NCBI GenBank assembly: GCA_964643325.1
Contig: CAZXSE010000002.1
Span: 78,351-142,350 of the forward strand
Reading direction: 5' to 3'
DNA length: 64,000 bases
DNA from: Fredricksoniimonas sp964643325
Lineage (GTDB): Bacteria > Omnitrophota > Gorgyraeia > Zapsychrales > Fredricksoniimonadaceae
The translations under genes and the position numbers were made by a program. The notes under the pieces were generated by a model. It was not told the origin of the DNA. It made no database searches and worked only from the letters and a program-made list of their open reading frames with translations. This document shows, piece by piece, positions 7,449 through 16,401 of this stretch; positions within the stretch are counted from its first letter, which is position 1; every line of letters begins with the position of its first letter.

Positions 7449-8461
7449 CGCTCTTTGGTCGAAAGCATGAGCTTCCCTGCAATGACCCGCGCGATACGGC
7501 GCCCCGCGTGCTCATGGCCGTGAAAGCTCGTGCGCCCGCCCGGCTCTTTCTTTTTGGTGTCAGGCTTGCCGATATCATGCAGAATACACGCTAAGCGCAA
7601 GACAGACAAACGGCTATGCCCGCCGCCGATCTCCCGGGCAAGATACGCGCAAAGGTCCTTATCGTCTGCAAGCTCCGCGAGAAGTTTATCGAGCTGGGTC
7701 AGCGTCTCCAGCGAATGCTTCCACACATCCAGATGATGATACCCGCCCTGCACCAGATCGTACATGACCCGCACCTGCGGCATGATCTCGAACAATATCC
7801 CGTCACGGTCCATGGACTTGATGACCGACGCCGCGCGGGGGCTTGCGAGGACCTTGAACAATTCCTCGCGCACGCGCTCCGGCGATGATGTGCGAATGAG
7901 CGCCTGCTGTTTCTTGATGGCTGCCAGGGTCTTTGGTTCGATCTTAAATCCCAGCTGGGCTTTTAAACTGTACGCGCGCAGTAAACGCAAAGGATCGTTC
8001 GTGAACGCCCCTGCCCCGGCCATGCGGATAACCTTGGCCTTCATGTCAGCAAGCGCTTTGGGATGGCTCACGCAACGAGCATCCTTATCTTTAAGCGCGT
8101 CCGTCACATCAAGCGCAAATGTATTGATCGTGAAGTCTCGACGGGTAAGGTCGCCTTTAAGCGTCGCGGCGCGCAAGTCGGCAAAATCATATGTCCAAAG
8201 TCCGCCGCCGGACTTCTTGGCCACACGCGCGCACCCGGTCTCTTTATCCAACAGAATGAAAGCGCCTCTGATCGCGCGCGCGAACTTCTGCGCTAGGACA
8301 ACAGCGCCTTGCGAAACCGCAAAATCAAGGTCCTGCCCGGGCCGGCCAAGCTGCTGATCGCGCAAGAAGCCGCCAACCAGGAACAGACGCATCTTGTGCC
8401 TGGCGGCCAGCTTTTGCAGCAACATAATTTCGGGACGGTCCGGAAGAAGGCAGGAACGCAT
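7449..8461 (-). CDS. tRNA nucleotidyltransferase / poly(A) polymerase family with HD domain, 3' end in gap
   Basis: Class II nucleotidyltransferase of the CCA-adding/poly(A) polymerase family. Seen: the GGFLRD (residues 31-36) and DLDFAV (45-50) catalytic motif, RRDFTINTFALDV (motif C region) and the RNA-binding PRLLRAYSLKAQLGF-type helix. A C-terminal HD phosphohydrolase motif follows (LHDIGKPDTKK, HGHEHAGRR), typical of the E. coli-like CCA enzymes. It begins 2 bases after the TAG of the nuclease gene. The end is lost in the 100-N gap, and the NUDIX sequence beyond may be a separate gene. Confidence 0.88.
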
Positions 8462-8463
8462 GG

Positions 8464-8868
8464 CTATGCGTCCGGGTTCAGGACCTGCTTGAATATCTTT
8501 TCTTCGATGAACATGGGTATGTCAAGGCGCACGGCCAGGGCGATCCCGTCGGACGGGCGGCAATCCACCAGAAGCTGGTTGCCGTTCTTATCCTTAAGGG
8601 CGAGCTTGGCAAAGAATGTCCCTTCCACCAGGTCATCGATCCACAGGTATTCGACCTTGGCTTCCAGGGCCTTGATGAGCGCGGCCAAAAGATCATGCGT
8701 CATAGGGCGCGGTGTAGTAACGCCGGCAATGCGCATTTGGATGCTCGATGCCTCGACAAAACCAATGACGATCGGCACCTGACGGAAACCATCCTTCTCG
8801 CGCAGGACCACGGCCTGGTCATTGTTGCGTTCATCAATGATGATCTTTACAAGTTCAATGCCGATCAT
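8464..8868 (-). CDS. Bifunctional nuclease (BFN/DUF151) domain protein
   Basis: A 134-residue single-domain BFN (DUF151) protein: LREKDGFRQVPIVIGFVEAS near residue 23 and VDCRPSDGIALAVRLDIPMF near residue 100 are the two conserved blocks. Plant homologues show DNase/RNase activity, while the bacterial role is unclear. It overlaps nrdR (ATGA) upstream and is followed after 2 bases by the tRNA nucleotidyltransferase, so it belongs to the glyA-nrdR transcription unit. Confidence 0.88.
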   Translation of the reverse strand: MIGIELVKIIIDERNNDQAVVLREKDGFRQVPIVIGFVEASSIQMRIAGVTTPRPMTHDLLAALIKALEAKVEYLWIDDLVEGTFFAKLALKDKNGNQLLVDCRPSDGIALAVRLDIPMFIEEKIFKQVLNPDA

Positions 8869-9338
8869 TTCTTGCCCTTTTCTTTTTCGCGCTCAAGGAT
8901 ATCCTTGATCTCGTTCATGAAATGGTTAACATCCCTGAATTGCCGGTACACCGAGGCAAAACGCACATACGCCACTTCGTCCAGGTCGTAAAGCTTCTCC
9001 ATGATCAGTTCGCCAATGACCGACGCGGCCACTTCCCGGTCGTAGCGTTTTTGCAATTCCCGCTCGATATCAAGAGCAATGTTCTCGATCTGCACCACGC
9101 TCACAGGGCGCTTTTCGCACGCCTTCATCATGCCGTTGATGATGCGCGCCCTGTCATACGCCTGGCGGCGCCCGTCCTTCTTGACGATCATCAGCGACAC
9201 ATGCTCGATGTACTCGTGTGTGGTAAAACGCTTTTCGCATTTGAGGCATTCCCGACGGCGGCGAATGGATGTCGCCTCCGCGTTCATGCGCGAATCAATG
9301 ACCTTGGTCTCTTTGTAGTTGCACGACGGACATTTCAT
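8865..9338 (-). CDS. nrdR: Transcriptional repressor NrdR
   Basis: NrdR is a zinc-ribbon/ATP-cone repressor that senses dATP and shuts down ribonucleotide reductase genes. The start at 9338 gives MKCPSCNYKETKVIDSR with the first CxxC, followed by RRRECLKCEKRFTTHEYIE with the second. The ATP-cone runs from VKKDGRRQAYDR to FASVYRQFRDV. The 157-residue length is normal. It starts just after the glyA stop and overlaps the BFN gene. Confidence 0.95.
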   Translation of the reverse strand: MKCPSCNYKETKVIDSRMNAEATSIRRRRECLKCEKRFTTHEYIEHVSLMIVKKDGRRQAYDRARIINGMMKACEKRPVSVVQIENIALDIERELQKRYDREVAASVIGELIMEKLYDLDEVAYVRFASVYRQFRDVNHFMNEIKDILEREKEKGKK

Positions 9339-9339
9339 G

Positions 9340-10584
9340 TCAGGAAAGCCCCTGATAGATCGGAAATTTGCGTGTGAGCTCTGCCACCCGCGCGCGCACT
9401 TTGGCCAGTGCCCCTGCGTCATCTCGGTGCATGATAGCCTCATCGATCAATTCCGCCACCAGCAGCATCTCGGCCTCTTTCATGCCGCGCGTGGTCAACG
9501 CAGGCGTACCAATACGCACGCCGCTGGTGACCGTCGGCGGCTGAGGATCGAACGGGATCAGGTTCTTGTTGACCGTGATCTTGACCGTATCAAGCAGTGT
9601 TGCCGCGTCCTTGCCCGTGATATTCTTCGGGCGCAGATCGACCATGAACAGATGATTGTCCGTGCCGCCGGAGACAATGCGAAAGCCCCGATCTTCCATC
9701 GCCTTTGCAAATACCTTGGCATTAGCCACGACCTGCTTCTGATAAACCTTGAACTCCGGTGCCAATGCTTCCTTGAACGCCACGGCCTTCGCCGCGATCA
9801 CGTGCATCAAAGGACCGCCCTGAATGCCGGGAAAAATGGCCGCGTCGATCTTTTTGGCGAATTCCTGACGGCACAGGATAATGCCGCCGCGCGGGCCTCT
9901 GAGGGTCTTGTGCGTCGTCGAGGTGACGAACTCCGCGTAAGGCACGGGGTTCGGATAAACGCCCGCCACCACAAGCCCCGCGAAATGCGCCATGTCAACG
10001 AACAGATACGCCCCCACCTTGTCCGCGATCTCGCGGAAACGTTTGAAATCCAGGACGCGTGAATACGCCGAATACCCCGCCACGATCATGCGCGGCTTGT
10101 GCTCCAGGGCCAGGCGCTCGACCTCGTTCATGTCGATCATCTCGGTCTTCGCGTCGACCTTGTACGACACAACATTATAAGTGCGCCCGGAATAATTGAT
10201 CTTGAGCCCGTGCGTCAGGTGCCCGCCGCAAGCAAGGTCGAGCGCGAGGATCGTATCGCCGTGCTTGAGCACGGCCATATAGACCGCGGTATTCGCCTGC
10301 GAACCGGAATGCGGCTGAACATTGGCGTGCTCGGCGCCAAAAAGCTGTTTGAGGCGGCTGATCGCGAGAGCTTCGACCTCATCCACATACTCGCAGCCGT
10401 TGTACCAGCGCGCGGCCGGATAACCCTCGGCGTACTTATTCGTCAGGACCGACCCCATGGCCTCGATCACGGCCAGAGAAACGATATTCTCCGATGCGAT
10501 AAGCTCCAGGTTCTCCTGCTGGCGCTTGAGCTCGCTTTGCGCGGCATTAAAGATCTCGACATCAACTGCTTTAAGATGATCCAC
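9340..10584 (-). CDS. glyA: Serine hydroxymethyltransferase
   Basis: PLP enzyme converting serine and tetrahydrofolate to glycine and methylene-THF. The 414-residue chain has the N-terminal LIASENIVS block, YAEGYPAARWYNGCEYVDEV, HLTHGLKINYSG, and the PLP lysine in STTHKTLRGPRGG. Its downstream partners (nrdR) and upstream partners (rpiB, Sua5-phosphatase) match the conserved ywlC-ywlE-rpiB-glyA cluster known from Firmicutes. It supplies one-carbon units to the purine genes next door. Confidence 0.97.
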   Translation of the reverse strand: MDHLKAVDVEIFNAAQSELKRQQENLELIASENIVSLAVIEAMGSVLTNKYAEGYPAARWYNGCEYVDEVEALAISRLKQLFGAEHANVQPHSGSQANTAVYMAVLKHGDTILALDLACGGHLTHGLKINYSGRTYNVVSYKVDAKTEMIDMNEVERLALEHKPRMIVAGYSAYSRVLDFKRFREIADKVGAYLFVDMAHFAGLVVAGVYPNPVPYAEFVTSTTHKTLRGPRGGIILCRQEFAKKIDAAIFPGIQGGPLMHVIAAKAVAFKEALAPEFKVYQKQVVANAKVFAKAMEDRGFRIVSGGTDNHLFMVDLRPKNITGKDAATLLDTVKITVNKNLIPFDPQPPTVTSGVRIGTPALTTRGMKEAEMLLVAELIDEAIMHRDDAGALAKVRARVAELTRKFPIYQGLS

Positions 10585-10595
10585 ATCGTCCTCAA

Positions 10596-11069
10596 CTATT
10601 TAAATGGTTTAAAAACTTTCTTTTCCTGCGCCATCACCTGTTTGGTGCGGCGTAAATGCCTGCCACCCTCAAAGTCCGTCGACAACCACGCCTCGATCAA
10701 TTCCAGCATCCGGTGTTCGGGAACAAAATTGGCGCCCAGGACCAAAATGTTGGCATTGTTGTGCTGGCGCGAGAGGACCGCGGCTTCCATGTTATAACAC
10801 AGCGCGGCGTACGCGCCCGGCACTTTGTTGGCCGCGATCGAATGGCCGATGCCGGTCAGGCACAACAGGATCCCGCGACTGTTCTTCATCCGCACCACCT
10901 GCGACGCCACCTCATAGGATATGGCCGGATAATCGCACGGCTCAGCGTCATAACTGCCCGCGTCAACAACCTCATGCCCCTGCCCTTTAAGGAACGCGAT
11001 GATCCGCCCTTTCAGGGAAAACCCGCGGTGATCCGCGCCGACAAAGATCGTGAATTTGTTTTTTTTCAT
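10596..11069 (-). CDS. rpiB: Ribose-5-phosphate isomerase B
   Basis: RpiB interconverts ribose-5-phosphate and ribulose-5-phosphate. The start at 11069 gives MKKNKFTIFVGADHRGF, with the GADH substrate motif. The catalytic cysteine block reads GILLCLTGIGHSIAANKVPG, the usual ICGTGIGMSIAANK with Leu after the Cys. HNNANILVLGANFV is also canonical. At 157 residues the size is normal. It lies 4 bases after the Sua5-phosphatase fusion and 11 before glyA, so it is within one operon. Confidence 0.93.
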   Translation of the reverse strand: MKKNKFTIFVGADHRGFSLKGRIIAFLKGQGHEVVDAGSYDAEPCDYPAISYEVASQVVRMKNSRGILLCLTGIGHSIAANKVPGAYAALCYNMEAAVLSRQHNNANILVLGANFVPEHRMLELIEAWLSTDFEGGRHLRRTKQVMAQEKKVFKPFK

Positions 11070-11073
11070 GGCC

Positions 11074-12135
11074 TCACACCAGTTCCTTGATCCGCACCAG
11101 GCAATCCTTGATCGCCTCGCGGCATTCCCTGTACGCCTCATGCGATTTACCGACCGGGTCCGGGATATCCAGGTCCCGCTCCTGACGTGCCGGCCGGCTC
11201 GCGAACTCACCGACAAGATAAACCCTTTTTTCCACCGCCGGAACGCGCTCCAATACCTGCGAACGATGCGCGCGCGTCATGACAAAAATAAGGTCCGACT
11301 TCTTCAGGAGCATGTTGGTCACCGGGCGCGACAGATGCCCATGCGCATCAAGCCCCTCCTCGCGAAGGACATTGATCGCTTCCGTGCTCGCCGTGGTCGG
11401 AAAAGACACGCCCGTTCCGGCCGACGTAATATCAATATCCGCGCGCCCCGCGAATTGCTTCTTCAATAGATACTCTGCCATGACCGACCGGCAACTATTA
11501 CCCGTACAAACAAAAAGAACGTGTTTGCGTCCGGCCACATCAGCCACATCCTGCGGCGTGATCACGCCCTCGCGGACCACCTTCGGGTCACCCTGCGTAA
11601 AATCCACGATCGTGGACGCGGTGCCGATATCCACCTTGCCCCCGTCCAGCGCCAGGTCCACCAGCCCGTCCAGATCGCGCAGCGCCTCGGCGCATGTGGT
11701 CGGCGGCGGCTCACCTTCAATATTCGCCGACGGTGCGGCAACGGTGCAATGCGAATCCTCCACAAGCTTCATGGCCACCGGATGGTCCGGAATGCGAATG
11801 CCGAGCGTCCCGCCGTTATCCGTCGGAACGATCACGGTCAAAGGGCCTGGCCAAAAACGGTCAATGAGCTTGAAAAGCCTTGGATCCGTACAGGAAGTGT
11901 AATTACGGATCAATTCCTTCTGGGCGATCATCACCGAGAAGGGCTTCCCTTCGGAACGCTTCTTCACCTCCCGCAGGCGTTGCATGGCCTGGGGGTTCGC
12001 ATTATCCGCCGCGATGCCGTAAACCGTCTCCGTCGGAAAAATGACCAGCCCGCCCTGATGCACCATGCGGGCCGCTTCAAGGATGGCGGCAGAAGTGCCC
12101 GCTCCCGACGTGACGTCAATGACTTTGGTCTTCAC
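11074..12135 (-). CDS. Fusion of threonylcarbamoyl-AMP synthase (Sua5/YciO) and low-MW protein tyrosine phosphatase
   Basis: Residues ~10-205 are a YrdC/Sua5 domain (GGLVIFPTETVYGIAADN, KRSEGKPFSVMIA, FWPGPLTVIVP, CTVAAPSANIEGEP), which makes threonylcarbamoyl-AMP for t6A in tRNA. Residues ~210-353 are a low-molecular-weight phosphatase: VLFVCTGNSCRSVMAE with the C-x5-R loop, and the general acid in DLDIPDPVG. In Firmicutes these are separate neighbours (ywlC and ywlE) before rpiB and glyA; here they are one uninterrupted frame with no gap, so the fusion is real. It precedes rpiB by 4 bases. Confidence 0.93.
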   Translation of the reverse strand: MKTKVIDVTSGAGTSAAILEAARMVHQGGLVIFPTETVYGIAADNANPQAMQRLREVKKRSEGKPFSVMIAQKELIRNYTSCTDPRLFKLIDRFWPGPLTVIVPTDNGGTLGIRIPDHPVAMKLVEDSHCTVAAPSANIEGEPPPTTCAEALRDLDGLVDLALDGGKVDIGTASTIVDFTQGDPKVVREGVITPQDVADVAGRKHVLFVCTGNSCRSVMAEYLLKKQFAGRADIDITSAGTGVSFPTTASTEAINVLREEGLDAHGHLSRPVTNMLLKKSDLIFVMTRAHRSQVLERVPAVEKRVYLVGEFASRPARQERDLDIPDPVGKSHEAYRECREAIKDCLVRIKELV

Positions 12136-12144
12136 AGCAAGCCT

Positions 12145-12621
12145 TTATCCTCTCAGGATCTTCGCGGCCTGGTCTTTGGTGTATCTGACAAGTTTCTTTA
12201 AAAGAGCTTTATCCGACAATGCCATGATGCGGACGGCGATCAGGGCCGCGTTCTTGGCCCCGGGCTTGCCAATACCAACGCCCGCGACCGGAACACCCGG
12301 CGGCATTTGCAATGTCGATAAAAGAGCGTCCAGCCCCTTGAACCCCATGGAATCAAGCGGGATCCCGATGACCGGGATCTGCGTGTGCGCGGCCACAACA
12401 CCGGCCAGCGCCGCCGACCCGCCCGCCGCGCAAATAACAGCCTTGGCCCCGCGCCCCGCCAAACCCTCGGCATAAGCCGCGGTCTCTTTGGGCGTACGAT
12501 GCGCCGAAAGAACGCGAACCTCATGAGCCACGCCGAATTCTTCCAGAATTTTCACGGTCTCCGCAACGACCGGCATGTCGTTCTTGCTGCCCATCATCAC
12601 CGCCACCTGGATCTTTGCCAT
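12145..12621 (-). CDS. purE: N5-carboxyaminoimidazole ribonucleotide mutase PurE
   Basis: Class I PurE, moving the carboxyl of N5-CAIR to C4 to give CAIR. The start at 12621 gives MAKIQVAVMMGSKNDMPVV, then SAHRTPKET, ICAAGGSAALAGVVAA and GIPLDS, all active-site blocks. Length is 158. PurK is not in the window. It starts 1 base after the purD stop and is the last purine gene before the Sua5 fusion. Confidence 0.95.
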   Translation of the reverse strand: MAKIQVAVMMGSKNDMPVVAETVKILEEFGVAHEVRVLSAHRTPKETAAYAEGLAGRGAKAVICAAGGSAALAGVVAAHTQIPVIGIPLDSMGFKGLDALLSTLQMPPGVPVAGVGIGKPGAKNAALIAVRIMALSDKALLKKLVRYTKDQAAKILRG

Positions 12622-12622
12622 A

Positions 12623-13903
12623 TCAATTCTCCCTCTGGATCGCCCTGTACCCGATATCCTTGCGATAATGCGCTCCGTCAAAAAATATTTTCGCGGCCCC
12701 GGCATAAACATGGGCAACGGCCTCACGGACATCCTTTCCCCGCGCGACAACGCCGAGCACGCGCCCGCCCGCTGTTACCAAAGGCCCGCTGTTCTCGCCG
12801 TCGTAACGCGTTCCGGCGTGAAAAACAACCGCATCCGGCGCCACTTTATCCAGCCCGGTAATGACCTTGCCCGTCGAATACCCGCCCGGATAACCGCCCG
12901 CGGCCATGACCACGCAAACACACGGCCCCTTATCCCACGCCAGCGCGACCCCTTTGATCCTGCCTTCAACAGAAGCCAGCATCAGTTCACAAAGATCCGA
13001 CTTAAGCCGCGGCAATACCGCCTGCGTCTCGGGATCGCCGAAGCGCGTGTTAAACTCCAAAACCTTCGGGCCCTTCGCGGTCACCATGATGCCCGCGTAA
13101 AGAACGCCCTTGAACGGCGCGCCTTCACTGCGCATGCCATCGATCACAGGCGCGATCACCTCGCGCGCGATCTGCTGCATCAGCGCCGGTGTTACCACAG
13201 GCGCCGGTGAATACGCGCCCATGCCGCCGGTGTTCGGCCCCTGGTCATTATCAAAAACACGTTTATGATCCTGCGACGACTCAAGGATGACAAAATCCCT
13301 GCCGTCCGCGACCGCCAGGATCGACGCCTCTTCACCGTCGAGGAATTCCTCGATGACAACGCGGCTGCCCGCCTCCTTGAAAACACGCTCGCCCATGATG
13401 TGCGTCAGCGCGTCTTCGGCCTCGGCGCGCGTTGAACAAATGACAACGCCCTTGCCCGCGGCCAGGCCATCGGCCTTGACAACAACAGGCATCGTGAACC
13501 CGTCGAGCCCACGGCGCGCCGCATCAAGGTTATCAAAAAGCCGGTACGCGGCCGTGGGAATATGATGCCGCGCCATGAAATCCTTGGCAAAGGCCTTGCT
13601 CCCCTCGAGCTGCGCCGCCGCTTTCGACGGACCGAAGGCTTTCAGGCCTGCTTTCTCAAAAGTATCAACAATGCCCGCCACGAGCGGCACTTCAGGGCCA
13701 ATGACCGTCAGATCGATCTTATGTTCCCGGGCGAACTTCAAAAGCCCGGCAATATCATCGGCCTTGATATCCACGCACGCGGCAATACCGGCGATGCCGC
13801 CATTGCCCGGCGCGCAAAAGATCTCCTTCACGCGCGGACTTTCTTTAAGCTTCCACACGAGCGCGTGTTCACGGCCGCCTGAGCCGACAACAAGGACCTT
13901 CAC
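12623..13903 (-). CDS. purD: Phosphoribosylamine-glycine ligase PurD
   Basis: GAR synthetase, step 2 of purine synthesis. Seen: MKVLVVGSGGREHALVWKL, the ATP-grasp signatures PVVVKADGLAAGKGVVIC and GEEASILAVADG, the DNDQGPNTGGMGAYSPAPVV loop, and FNTRFGDPETQAVLPRL at the Mg site. At 426 residues it is full length. It overlaps purM (ATG within the stop region) and is followed by purE. Confidence 0.97.
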   Translation of the reverse strand: MKVLVVGSGGREHALVWKLKESPRVKEIFCAPGNGGIAGIAACVDIKADDIAGLLKFAREHKIDLTVIGPEVPLVAGIVDTFEKAGLKAFGPSKAAAQLEGSKAFAKDFMARHHIPTAAYRLFDNLDAARRGLDGFTMPVVVKADGLAAGKGVVICSTRAEAEDALTHIMGERVFKEAGSRVVIEEFLDGEEASILAVADGRDFVILESSQDHKRVFDNDQGPNTGGMGAYSPAPVVTPALMQQIAREVIAPVIDGMRSEGAPFKGVLYAGIMVTAKGPKVLEFNTRFGDPETQAVLPRLKSDLCELMLASVEGRIKGVALAWDKGPCVCVVMAAGGYPGGYSTGKVITGLDKVAPDAVVFHAGTRYDGENSGPLVTAGGRVLGVVARGKDVREAVAHVYAGAAKIFFDGAHYRKDIGYRAIQREN

Positions 13904-14898
13904 GCAAGCTCCATCTTTTCGTCACGGCGCTTGATCACAGAGCCGATCACATACGAAGGCATGCCCGTCTTTTTCAACGCGGCCTGAATGCCCGCGGCAT
14001 CCTTGCGCCTGGCAATAACAATGAACCCGATGCCCATGTTAAATGTCCTGTAAAGCTCGCGCTCGGCGATGTTCGCCTTCTTGTGCACCAGCTCAAAGAT
14101 CCCGGGCATGGGCCAGCTGCCCTTCTGGATACGCAGCGCGAACTTCTCCGGCAGGCATTTCGTAAGCTTCTCGTAGAATGCGCCGCCGGTATTATGCGCC
14201 ATGCCGTGAATATCAAATTTTCCGACAAGAGGCAGTATGTTCTTCACATAAATGCGCGTAGGTTCAAGGATCAGTTTGGCGTATCTCTTCTGCTCGACGG
14301 GCGTGAACACCCGGCGCAAGAGAGAATAACCGTTGGAATGCGCGCCGCTGGAAGGAAGCCCGATCACAACATCCCCAACCGCGATCTTCGTTCCGTCGAT
14401 GATCCTGCTCTTCTCAACGACCCCGACGGTAAAACCGGCCAGGTCGTAATCCTCGGGCTTGTACATACCGGGCATCTCGGCCGTTTCGCCGCCGATAAGC
14501 GCGCACCCGGCCTGACGGCAACCTTCGGCAATGCCCTTCATCACATCGACCAGGACCTTCTTGTCCACACGGCCGCAAGCCACGTAATCCAGAAAAAAGA
14601 GCGGCTTGGCGCCGACGCACAGGACATCGTTGACGTTCATGGCCACAAGGTCGATCCCGATCGTATCATGCTTGCCCACCAAAGACGCAACAAGCAGTTT
14701 CGTGCCCACGCCGTCCGTCGATGATACAAGGACCGGCCTCTTGAATTTCCCAAGCTCAAAGAGCGAGCCGAACGCGCGCGTGCGGTCCATCACCCCGGGT
14801 TGGCGCGTCGAACGCACCAGCCCCTTGATCGCACCGATGAACGCATCGGCCTTCTTGATATCAACACCGCTGTCTTTGTATGTCAGTTGTTTTTTCAT
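13900..14898 (-). CDS. purM: Phosphoribosylformylglycinamidine cyclo-ligase PurM
   Basis: AIR synthetase, the ATP-dependent ring closure of FGAM. The N terminus carries YKDSGVDIKKADAFI, the PurM start motif, followed by VSSTDGVGTKLLVA, GIDLVAMNVNDVLCVGAKPL and GETAEMPGMY, the conserved ATP and metal blocks. At 332 residues it is typical. It overlaps both purQ upstream and purD downstream by 4 bases. Confidence 0.97.
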   Translation of the reverse strand: MKKQLTYKDSGVDIKKADAFIGAIKGLVRSTRQPGVMDRTRAFGSLFELGKFKRPVLVSSTDGVGTKLLVASLVGKHDTIGIDLVAMNVNDVLCVGAKPLFFLDYVACGRVDKKVLVDVMKGIAEGCRQAGCALIGGETAEMPGMYKPEDYDLAGFTVGVVEKSRIIDGTKIAVGDVVIGLPSSGAHSNGYSLLRRVFTPVEQKRYAKLILEPTRIYVKNILPLVGKFDIHGMAHNTGGAFYEKLTKCLPEKFALRIQKGSWPMPGIFELVHKKANIAERELYRTFNMGIGFIVIARRKDAAGIQAALKKTGMPSYVIGSVIKRRDEKMELA

Positions 14899-15698
14899 GA
14901 GAGCAGGTTCTTCTTCACATAGTTAACACCGTTGGCGAACATCCTGGCCCCGTCGCCAAGTTTATCTTTCTTTGGCAGGCGCGTCCAGAACGGATGCTGG
15001 GTAAAAAGAAAATGCCTCTCCGGATGCGGCATGAGCCCCAGGATGCGCCCCGTCGCGTCCGTGATCCCGGCGATATCATTGACCGCGCCGTTGGGATTAT
15101 CAGGATATCCGCCCGAAGATCCGTCCGGCCGCACATAACGCAGGGCGACCTGGCCATTGGCCTCCAGCGCCTTAAGGACCTTCGCGCTTGAAGGGACGAA
15201 CTTCCCCTCGCCGTGCGCCACCGGGATATAGATCACATCCTTGAGCCCTTCGGTCCAGACACTGTGGCCTTCTACTTTAAGATGCGTCCAGCGGTCCTCG
15301 AACTTGCCGGAATCATTGTTGGTCAGTGTGACAGCCTGATGGCCCCGCGCGCTCGCGGCAAAAGGCCCCGGCAGGATCCCGGCCTTGACCAGGATCTGAA
15401 AACCATTGCAGATGCCGATGATCAGTTTCTTGTCCCTGATAAAACGCTCGATGTCGCGGCCCAGGCGCAGGCGCATCTCGTTGGCAAAAATACGGCCCGA
15501 CGCAATGTCATCGCCGTAACTGAACCCGCCGGGCAGGGCCATGATATGATAATCGGCCAGTTTCACCTTGCCGGCAAAAAGCTGCTGCAAGTGCACCTCA
15601 TCGACCTTCGCCCCGCTCTGGGCGAACGCAAAGGATGTCTCAACGTTGCAATTGGTCCCTGCCGTACGCAGGACTATGACCCTGGCCTTACTGGGCAT
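14895..15698 (-). CDS. purQ: Phosphoribosylformylglycinamidine synthase glutaminase subunit PurQ
   Basis: Class I glutamine amidotransferase that feeds ammonia to PurL. The nucleophile is in IIGICNGFQILVKAG; the oxyanion region is MALPGGFSYGDDIASGRIFA and the histidine of the triad is in LMPHPERHFL. Length 267 is typical of the three-part (PurS/Q/L) type. That agrees with the PurL upstream being shorter than the proteobacterial single-chain enzyme and carrying its own PurS-like N terminus. Confidence 0.95.
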   Translation of the reverse strand: MPSKARVIVLRTAGTNCNVETSFAFAQSGAKVDEVHLQQLFAGKVKLADYHIMALPGGFSYGDDIASGRIFANEMRLRLGRDIERFIRDKKLIIGICNGFQILVKAGILPGPFAASARGHQAVTLTNNDSGKFEDRWTHLKVEGHSVWTEGLKDVIYIPVAHGEGKFVPSSAKVLKALEANGQVALRYVRPDGSSGGYPDNPNGAVNDIAGITDATGRILGLMPHPERHFLFTQHPFWTRLPKKDKLGDGARMFANGVNYVKKNLLS

Positions 15699-15703
15699 CG
15701 CGG

Positions 15704-16372
15704 TTATTTCACCTTGTTCTTTTTATAGAAATCCGTGATCACCTTCACCACATCCTCGGGATCGTCCACAATGTGATACAGGTACAGATCATTCTCGTCG
15801 ATGCATTTCTGGCCCAGGATCGTATCCTTCATCCAGGCCTCGAGCCCCTTCCAGTAATAGCTGCCAAAAAGAATGACCGGGACCTTCGGCATGCGGCCCG
15901 TCTGCACGAGCGTCAGGCTCTCAAAAAGCTCATCAAGCGTGCCATAGCCGCCGGGGAACACCACGACCGCTTTCGCATATTTCACGAACATGACCTTGCG
16001 GCAGAAGAAATAATGAAAATTAATAAGCGTACGGATGAACGGGTTCGGTTTTTGCTCGAACGGCAATTCAATGTTCAAGCCGATGGATTCACCCTTGGCC
16101 ATGAACGCTCCGCGATTGCCCGCCTCCATGATACCGGGGCCGCCGCCGGTGATAACAGCGTAGCCTTTCTTCACGAGCAATTCCGCTGTCTTCTCCGCCA
16201 GCTGGTACATCTTGTGATTGGGCTTCAGGCGCGCCGAACCGAACAGCGTGACCGCGTTATTGACATGATGCAAACGGTCAAAACCCTCGACGAACTCCGC
16301 CATGATACGGAAAATGCGCCACTGGTCCATTTCATAGAAATCCTTGGCCGACTCGGGGGTCTTTCTTGTCAT
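15704..16372 (-). CDS. LOG-family nucleoside 5'-monophosphate phosphoribohydrolase
   Basis: LOG proteins (formerly annotated as lysine decarboxylases) split nucleoside monophosphates such as AMP or cytokinin nucleotides into base and ribose 5-phosphate. The signature blocks are VITGGGPGIMEAGNRGA and VVFPGGYGTLDELFE. GGAGGGCGC right before the ATG at 16372 favours this start (222 residues) over one at 16426, which would overlap purL. Its place between purL and purQ suggests purine salvage or control of nucleotide pools. Confidence 0.9.
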   Translation of the reverse strand: MTRKTPESAKDFYEMDQWRIFRIMAEFVEGFDRLHHVNNAVTLFGSARLKPNHKMYQLAEKTAELLVKKGYAVITGGGPGIMEAGNRGAFMAKGESIGLNIELPFEQKPNPFIRTLINFHYFFCRKVMFVKYAKAVVVFPGGYGTLDELFESLTLVQTGRMPKVPVILFGSYYWKGLEAWMKDTILGQKCIDENDLYLYHIVDDPEDVVKVITDFYKKNKVK

Positions 16373-16401
16373 GCGCCCTCCATTGAACGGTTGTGCCGCT
16401 G

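Noticed and set aside
7046..8461. Single 471-residue NUDIX/CCA enzyme
   Set aside because: The continuity depends on a 100-N placeholder of unknown true length.
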